From: a virus
DNA length: 33,365 bases
IMG/VR virus record: IMGVR_UViG_3300010885_009308
Location: 1-33,365 of that record
Reading direction: 5' to 3' (one strand)
Made by a program: the position numbers and the translations under genes. Positions within the stretch are counted from its first letter, which is position 1. Every line of letters begins with the position of its first letter. A model generated the notes under the pieces. The model made no database searches and was not told the DNA's origin. It was given only the letters and a program-made list of their open reading frames with translations. This document shows, piece after piece, positions 28,801 through 33,365 of the stretch.

Positions 28801-31800
28801 AACAACAAGCTAAAGCAAGGGCTGCATATAAAAAACCATATGGATCTAATAAAGCAAAAAACGGATTTATTAAAAACTTTAGTAAGCGATTAGCAAAAAA
28901 TGGTGTTTCAATTGACACAAGAATTGAAGCTGTTAAATTATTAAGTGCTAGTTTAGCTAACTTAAAAGTAGGTCCAGCCCAATTACTTATGTGGGTGGAT
29001 AAAATAAAAACAATAGATGTTAATCCAGATGGATATCGAGGTCAAGCTACAGCAAGTATTGTTCCAAAAATTGATATTAAACTAGGTAAAAACTATGCTT
29101 CTGAGTTAAGCGTAAACCAAGCACCAGAAGTAGTTAAGTTAACTTTACATGAACTTGGTCATATTTATTCATATTTATTTTCTAGTGTAGAAGAACAAAA
29201 ATTAAACGATCTATATACTAAATATGTTGATGTATATACTGTTAAAAAATATATGCTTAATGAGAATGCTTTGTTTGGAAACGCATATCATTTAACAAAA
29301 CAAAATAAATACAACATATCAAACCTAAGTGGAAGTATATTAAGTGATAACTTTTCTTATGATTTTAAGGGTGTTGATGAATTTTTTGCAAATATGTTTC
29401 AGAGTACACTTTATAATGAAACAATAAATGCTTTAAAAACAACACCAAGAAATAAACCTGTAAGTCTGTGGCTTATAGACTCATTAGTTCATTTTAAAAA
29501 TACATGGAACTCTATTAAAAATATAGTTAGTGATGATAATTTAAATGGATTAACAAAAGGAATTTTTGAACTAATTAAAAAAATAGATAAACAAACTTAT
29601 TTAACTGGTGAAGAAGCTCTAATTAGAGAAAGAGTATCAGCTAAAATTCAATTTCGTCTTGCTCAAAACTCTTCTTTAGTAAATTTAACAGACCTTCCAA
29701 ATTTTAATGGTTTATTATCATATAGAAATTATAATGAACAGCTTGGTACTAGATTATTAAATATGTTATATGATCCACAAAGCGAAAAGTTATTATCTAG
29801 TTTAGTAGATATGGAAAATCATACAAGCGAACAAGCCCGAAGTCTTGCACTTGATACTATAAGAGGAAGAATAGAAAAAGAAATTAATAATCTTGTTGGT
29901 GTTGTGGAGGGTGGAGAAGCACATGCAGATCCATTTACTGAAATATTTAGAATGACTAGTGGTTTTGAGGTAGATACGAACACTGTAATTTGGAAACAAC
30001 TTGCTTATATGCTTGATTCAGACGGTAGTATTCGTGATGTATTAAAACAACCTACTGAATTTATTATATCAGATAATATGGAATCATTTCCTGGTTCTAA
30101 AACAGAACCTAAAACAACCATAAATGAATATGATTTAGAATCAAGATTGGTTGTTGCGTCTATATTTATGCCTCATAGAATATCAGAAATATTACAAACT
30201 TGGCAACGATCAGCACATGATACTAATATTATTGGAATGGGATTAGAAACTAATGTATCTAATTTAAATGTGATGTCAAATACTGCAAAGATTGTAGTTA
30301 GATATTTAGACATTAGAAAATCTGTTGATGATTATAAAGCAACAGCTTTTGCTTATGCTGTACCCGATTTATTTAAGGATAACAAATCAAACAGAGCATT
30401 CTATACAGAGTTTAGTAGTATTGCTGATTTTGTAAATATGTTACACTCAAATGAAAATGCTGAGGTTAATATAAACACATTGCAAGATAGATTAATTTAT
30501 TTATCAAAAGAAAAGTATGCAGTTGGAGATCCAATTGCTGGTAGTTATCTCCAACAATTTTTATTTTTAGATGATATTCTAGAACATTTAAATCAAGAGT
30601 TTGGTATTCGATTAAAAGAAAAACAAAACATATTTACACCAGAATTAGATCGTGGGGCTAAAGAAGTTATTAATGATTTAATAACAAGTCCATTTATACC
30701 AAACAATAGAAAATATGAAATTATTAACCTGTCTGTTCGTGGCGGTAAAACTAAACATGGTTTTAATTCTTTCTTTGAAGTTGCAGCAGATCTTGATAGA
30801 AATGATAATCTTAGATCTATGGTTTATGGTTTTCTTGATAAACTAAATTTAGATGGTGTTACATTTGACACTCGTTTAAAAGAAGCTTCACTACGCTTAT
30901 TAGATACTAGTGATATAGATAAAAAGGTTATTGAAACAGAAGATTTATTTACACTAGCTAGATTAATTGCTAATGAAATTCTTGGACCAGATAAGGTAGA
31001 AATTGTTAAACAAAATATTACTACTAGAAAAAAACTACTCAAGGCAAAACCAGAGTTAGTAGAAAAAATTAAAACAAAGCAACAAGAAGTAGCTGTTGCT
31101 AAAATTAAAGCTGCTTCAGTTAAAGTTAAAACAGAACCAATAAATAATAACGAAGTATCTGAGTTACTTGCTGACGCAGCCAGTGAACCACTAACGGCAG
31201 ATGAAACCGCAGTCACAACAAATAACTGGAAAACAAATCCAAAAACAACTACTACTGATGTAGTGAGTGGGGAAATTGGATTAACTAAAGCTAAAAACTT
31301 TAGTTATTTATCTGATGGTCCTATGTTAACTGTGGTTGATATAAGCTTGTTAGTTAGTACAAAAGGTAATATTCTTCGTAAAGTATTATTTTCAGCTCTT
31401 GGAAAAATGAGAGGAAAGCTTTCAATTGAGGGTAAAGAAGATATGCTAAGTGAGTTAGGATTAGCAATTCAATATGAACCAACTACTAAAAAAGCTTATG
31501 AAACTATTCTTGCTGATGGAAAAGATGTTAAACCTAGAATTGTAGGTCTATCTAAAAAAGTTTTATTTAATGCTATTCAAACTAAAATTAGAAACGAATC
31601 TATTTTATCATCAACTGGTGAATCACAAAAGAAAGAAAATAGTATTATTGGTCCTGATGGAGAATCAATGGACTTTGCTCAAGTTGTTAATAATAAAAGA
31701 AGAACAACCGAAAGAACGCTAAATGAAGCAATGATGGCTTTAAACCAAGTAGGATTAACAAAAGATACAATAGATAAATTTGAAACATTTTCTAGATTAC

Positions 31801-33365
31801 GATTAACTCCTGGCTCTACTGAAAAAAGCGTAGCTGAAATAATGGGTATGACTGAAGACGCTATGAATAAACTTGTACATAGAGTTAAAGAAGCTTTTAA
31901 AAAAAAACAAATAACTATAGATATTTTAGATGGTAAGATAACTGATATTAACCCACAACAATTAGCTAGTCGAATGGCTAGAATAGAACTTGAAAATTCT
32001 ACAACAACAGAATTAGCTAACCCAATTGAGGCTGCAAAAAAAGCAATTAAACCACTTAGAGAAAGAATGGCTATTGCAACTAGAAGAGAAGCAACAGCAG
32101 AAATATTTAAAGATGCTGTTGTTGATACTAGCACTGAACCAAGTGTTGCTATGCCTATTGTTAATAAGTCAAAAACAAAAGAAACTATGTATGCTACTAC
32201 ACTAGATGGTACTAGTGAATCTGTACCAAATGGGACTGTATTAGTAGCACACGAAATTGCTACAACAATTGCAGAATCAAAACAAGCTGAGATAACAACT
32301 CAAGTTGTTGTTGATATAACTAAACCAACTATTGAATTAGTAGCTGGTAATGGACTTGTAGATACACTTAAAAATACACCAGCATCTGTATTTGAAGAAG
32401 TTGGTCTTGAAAAAGAAGCACTCATTGAAACTTTGGTTGCTGTAAATAATCCAGAAGAAGTATTAATGAATATTTTAAAAGAAAATGAAGTACCACCAGC
32501 AACAATTACTATTACTAATAAAGCAAAAAAGACAAAGGCTATTATTGTTTTAGAACCAGAGGTTGCAAAGGTAACTGGTGTTATCGACAATACTGTTGAA
32601 TCTCCAACTGTTAGAAATGTTGGAACAGAACCAGCTAAAGTAGATCCAAGTATTGTTATTGAATCTACTGTTAAGAACCCTGAGAAAGAAGTTATTATTT
32701 TTGATAAGTCTACTGGTGAGTCTCCTGATTTAAAACCAATGATTGTTACTGGCACTAGTGATAGAGTTGAACTATCTCCTATTGATAAGTTTGATAGTGA
32801 AGTAATGGCTGGTAAGGAAATGCTTAGACTTAATGGACAAGATCCAAAGTTTATAAAGTATTTCCTATTGAAGTTTAACAAACTATCTTCTGCTCTAGTT
32901 AAGAATATTGGAGTTAAGATTGATGCTATACCAAAAGAATTTGAAAACTTATTGGCTGAGATACAATCTTATTATCTTGCTATTAGTGAGCATAATAGAA
33001 GTAACTTTCCAGATTATGTATTTAATAGTCTTAATGATAAATTTTGGAAAGAGTTTGATAAACAAGTTGTTGCTGATCTTGCCGCTAGAGCTACACCACT
33101 TTCTGAAATGAAACCAAAAAAACTTGGTGAAATTATTAAAGCAGCATCTGACAAAGTAAATGAGTTTATAGCTTATCATAATAAAGTAGAAATAGGCAGT
33201 GTAAAACCTGAGCGTGTTTCTCTTTGGGCTGAATTCTTACCACCTATTTCTCCAGATGACTTTATCTTAAGTACACTACAAACCGCAAAGGATGTAAATG
33301 AAAGTACCTTTATAACTGAAGTAAGACTAAGACCAAAGAGTGAAGGTGAGCGGTTATTTAAAGCA
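25815..33365 (+). CDS. Giant ejection protein with metallopeptidase and sigma-like regions (partial)
   Basis: A frame open for 2517 codons from ATG 25815 to the window edge. Residues 395-500 are hydrophobic and Gly/Ala-rich (TSLLSAGVSLVSKGTAMTLG, YSIGTGSLIMVA, AFEGAIFGGVMHGVHEGAG), like the membrane-active part of T7 gp16, so this protein probably crosses the envelope. Residues 1057-1199 hold a zincin-like HELGH/EFFAN pair. Residues 1852-2030 resemble sigma-70 regions 2 and 4. About 2100-2320 are repetitive in Thr/Val/Glu and probably disordered. AAAGG at 25799-25803 is a loosely spaced site, and no other ATG fits in frame. T7 gp16 is 1318 residues, so this is about twice as long or more. N4 and crAss-like phages also carry giant virion proteins, but no RNA polymerase motif was seen here. 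Confidence 0.85.
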   Translation, partial: MSEKNIDINELNAPADIRLGGLYNPEPTPREPELKYNATVPYYIGRSVNNILPSIMSVLTEPLTGDGINPYTEDANNARMGIAPDTLLSSMSNIANWSKNIKTQQDLYPSFTSSPSDAAFDEQLRIENMVNGGTTSGAIGRSVDQTAQKRLIAGYYLNPYFKINANQQLIENRDGFEQRYDEYAASVKLTNDDRFLKEMNATDSKLASTNVKDAKLPELKLLSQKELYEGLKNFNETGAWGRYVANLSAEDGLFSLGWVVKDILTGFGMANPLNKVEGGFELATYQNPWNIMETPVVSLGKDVIDYVAKEDPNFNGPEWFSQLELPVEVRHQMLLNGIDTSSFIGSRGKNEALFTLQNLMFTTTLRDKYENFLKKNEFWNSKTGSLIKIGVSLPNMIASDQDTVLAVGTSLLSAGVSLVSKGTAMTLGAMKLTGAAANTMKTTGVVLSGLGTATALSTGGIPRFLKYANWGTKLGYSIGTGSLIMVARNFKDQQNKIAFTVAGLEEQGKYSYDLSEAATSAFEGAIFGGVMHGVHEGAGYLNNKIRIELNNGIDYNSYTINGPNTKMRPAVTDLYFGEKFKEAQLLDRPAGKYPPLLPFLKAKVSKEERRQYDQVVLGLTPERQLNLDSLTDTLIAESNSKVPEPTPLKEVMINGVRHLFEANEVTPVSSTEHAQHLQEPATIKSRYGNYYFRDGDTNMYIETPEGVVKTNNDNVGFAEYQANKPIEQELPVTPLAEGEKLAVAKDSFSDRSTLVEATDLREVPESGIFSRVEGEAPVAHAVRLLNADQIGGVLDIHPLTEGFGEGRLEATKQLSAYKKALRILEFINENRNESLSDQLELFGVGLDPKIAEKLPQLIKELNSVIKQVEEHTADQVAKDWSPEVSSSMTKNQRVTFQEDLSYQRARLESGVEPKQIYKALDQAVEDGTFTKNYRDAIVKVLTTLGELPKEEVPEVTSAKPTVKNQVRRRLAKIETSSNDRVIRQTTQRFKSVFNDKQQAKARAAYKKPYGSNKAKNGFIKNFSKRLAKNGVSIDTRIEAVKLLSASLANLKVGPAQLLMWVDKIKTIDVNPDGYRGQATASIVPKIDIKLGKNYASELSVNQAPEVVKLTLHELGHIYSYLFSSVEEQKLNDLYTKYVDVYTVKKYMLNENALFGNAYHLTKQNKYNISNLSGSILSDNFSYDFKGVDEFFANMFQSTLYNETINALKTTPRNKPVSLWLIDSLVHFKNTWNSIKNIVSDDNLNGLTKGIFELIKKIDKQTYLTGEEALIRERVSAKIQFRLAQNSSLVNLTDLPNFNGLLSYRNYNEQLGTRLLNMLYDPQSEKLLSSLVDMENHTSEQARSLALDTIRGRIEKEINNLVGVVEGGEAHADPFTEIFRMTSGFEVDTNTVIWKQLAYMLDSDGSIRDVLKQPTEFIISDNMESFPGSKTEPKTTINEYDLESRLVVASIFMPHRISEILQTWQRSAHDTNIIGMGLETNVSNLNVMSNTAKIVVRYLDIRKSVDDYKATAFAYAVPDLFKDNKSNRAFYTEFSSIADFVNMLHSNENAEVNINTLQDRLIYLSKEKYAVGDPIAGSYLQQFLFLDDILEHLNQEFGIRLKEKQNIFTPELDRGAKEVINDLITSPFIPNNRKYEIINLSVRGGKTKHGFNSFFEVAADLDRNDNLRSMVYGFLDKLNLDGVTFDTRLKEASLRLLDTSDIDKKVIETEDLFTLARLIANEILGPDKVEIVKQNITTRKKLLKAKPELVEKIKTKQQEVAVAKIKAASVKVKTEPINNNEVSELLADAASEPLTADETAVTTNNWKTNPKTTTTDVVSGEIGLTKAKNFSYLSDGPMLTVVDISLLVSTKGNILRKVLFSALGKMRGKLSIEGKEDMLSELGLAIQYEPTTKKAYETILADGKDVKPRIVGLSKKVLFNAIQTKIRNESILSSTGESQKKENSIIGPDGESMDFAQVVNNKRRTTERTLNEAMMALNQVGLTKDTIDKFETFSRLRLTPGSTEKSVAEIMGMTEDAMNKLVHRVKEAFKKKQITIDILDGKITDINPQQLASRMARIELENSTTTELANPIEAAKKAIKPLRERMAIATRREATAEIFKDAVVDTSTEPSVAMPIVNKSKTKETMYATTLDGTSESVPNGTVLVAHEIATTIAESKQAEITTQVVVDITKPTIELVAGNGLVDTLKNTPASVFEEVGLEKEALIETLVAVNNPEEVLMNILKENEVPPATITITNKAKKTKAIIVLEPEVAKVTGVIDNTVESPTVRNVGTEPAKVDPSIVIESTVKNPEKEVIIFDKSTGESPDLKPMIVTGTSDRVELSPIDKFDSEVMAGKEMLRLNGQDPKFIKYFLLKFNKLSSALVKNIGVKIDAIPKEFENLLAEIQSYYLAISEHNRSNFPDYVFNSLNDKFWKEFDKQVVADLAARATPLSEMKPKKLGEIIKAASDKVNEFIAYHNKVEIGSVKPERVSLWAEFLPPISPDDFILSTLQTAKDVNESTFITEVRLRPKSEGERLFKA
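28983..29411 (+). other. Zincin-like metallopeptidase region in the giant protein
   Basis: Residues 1057-1199. Strand-like IVPKIDIKLG is followed by VVKLTLHELGHIYSYLF with HELGH at 1112-1116 (29148-29162), the two-His plus catalytic-Glu zinc motif. DEFFANMF follows at 1188-1195. In gluzincins such as anthrax lethal factor, an E-F-F-A-E segment supplies the third ligand, here E1189, 73 residues after the motif. All expected residues are present, but activity is not proven. Confidence 0.65.
31368..31904 (+). other. Sigma-70-like region (regions 2 and 4) in the giant protein
   Basis: Residues 1852-2030. The stretch NILRKVLFSALGKMRGKLS, then EDMLSELGLAIQYEP (1875-1889), follows the sigma region 2 pattern of N-L-R-x-V-x-x-x-A-x-x-x-R-G, E-D-L-x-x-E-G-x-x-x-L and F/Y-D/E-P. 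LFNAIQTKIRNES (1917-1929) fits the following helix. A Gly/Asp/Ser linker (STGESQKKENSIIGPDGE) comes before helices and TEKSVAEIMGMTEDAMNKLV (2002-2021) with HRVKEAF. That segment fits the region 4 helix-turn-helix pattern of S-x-x-E-I-A-x-x-x-G-x-S-x-x-x-V and H-R-A. The alignment was done by eye. Confidence 0.5.

Noticed and set aside
30824-32881. Three minus-strand frames of 130-193 codons opposite the giant gene
   Set aside because: They are Ser/Leu/Ile-rich mirror readings of a long plus-strand frame with recognisable motifs.
25815-33365. Giant protein as a virion RNA polymerase of N4 or crAss type
   Set aside because: No single-subunit polymerase motifs and no D-x-D-G-D motif were seen in the visible 2517 residues. 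The only similar string is R-D-G-D near residue 695. The unseen C-terminal part could still differ.
1-33365. tRNA genes, CRISPR arrays, insertion sequences, integrase or attachment sites
   Set aside because: None seen; intergenic space is almost absent and repeats are confined to fibre coding regions.

Overview
The window is an AT-rich stretch of a tailed double-stranded DNA phage genome of T7-like (podovirus) type. Every well-supported gene is on the + strand, and genes are tightly packed with many ATGA and TAATG overlaps. The type is shown by clear T7-family relatives: scaffold, major capsid protein, tail tubular proteins A and B, a T7-type tail-fibre N-terminus, and small and large terminase subunits. 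A spanin-like lipoprotein/membrane gene pair and a peptidoglycan hydrolase inside an ejection protein suggest a Gram-negative bacterial host. The genus and host cannot be named from sequence alone. No tRNA, integrase, insertion sequence, CRISPR array, RNA polymerase or replication gene is visible.

Layout. 1-1632: tail end of an upstream gene (probably the portal), a cysteine-rich small basic protein, one or two tiny lysine/arginine-rich peptides and two unrecognised beta-rich proteins. 1660-4106: scaffold, a structured 156-base leader, major capsid protein, then a strong intrinsic terminator placed like T7 T-phi. 4107-8020: tail tubular proteins A and B. 8035-18115: a receptor-binding region with a 2290-residue modular fibre, a membrane/spanin-like pair, and two further fibre proteins, the last carrying adhesin-type 17-residue repeats. 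18136-20177: a holin-like 42-residue membrane peptide, small terminase and large terminase. 20174-33365: a cupin-like protein, then the ejection (internal virion) proteins: a gp14-like protein, a 350-residue protein, an 1115-residue protein ending in a GH24 lysozyme domain, and a giant protein open for 2517 codons to the window edge.

How it works together: scaffold and capsid protein build the head, the terminases package DNA, the tubular proteins form the short tail, and the fibres bind the host. The ejection proteins presumably enter the envelope first, cut peptidoglycan with the lysozyme domain and form a channel with the hydrophobic part of the giant protein. Compared with T7, the ejection genes lie after the large terminase instead of before the fibre.

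The most interesting content is inside the giant ejection protein. It has a zincin-like metallopeptidase signature (HELGH followed by DEFFAN). About 660 residues later comes a stretch that reads like sigma-70 region 2, linker and region 4. This suggests, but does not prove, that the virion delivers a protease and a sigma-like transcription factor into the cell along with the DNA.
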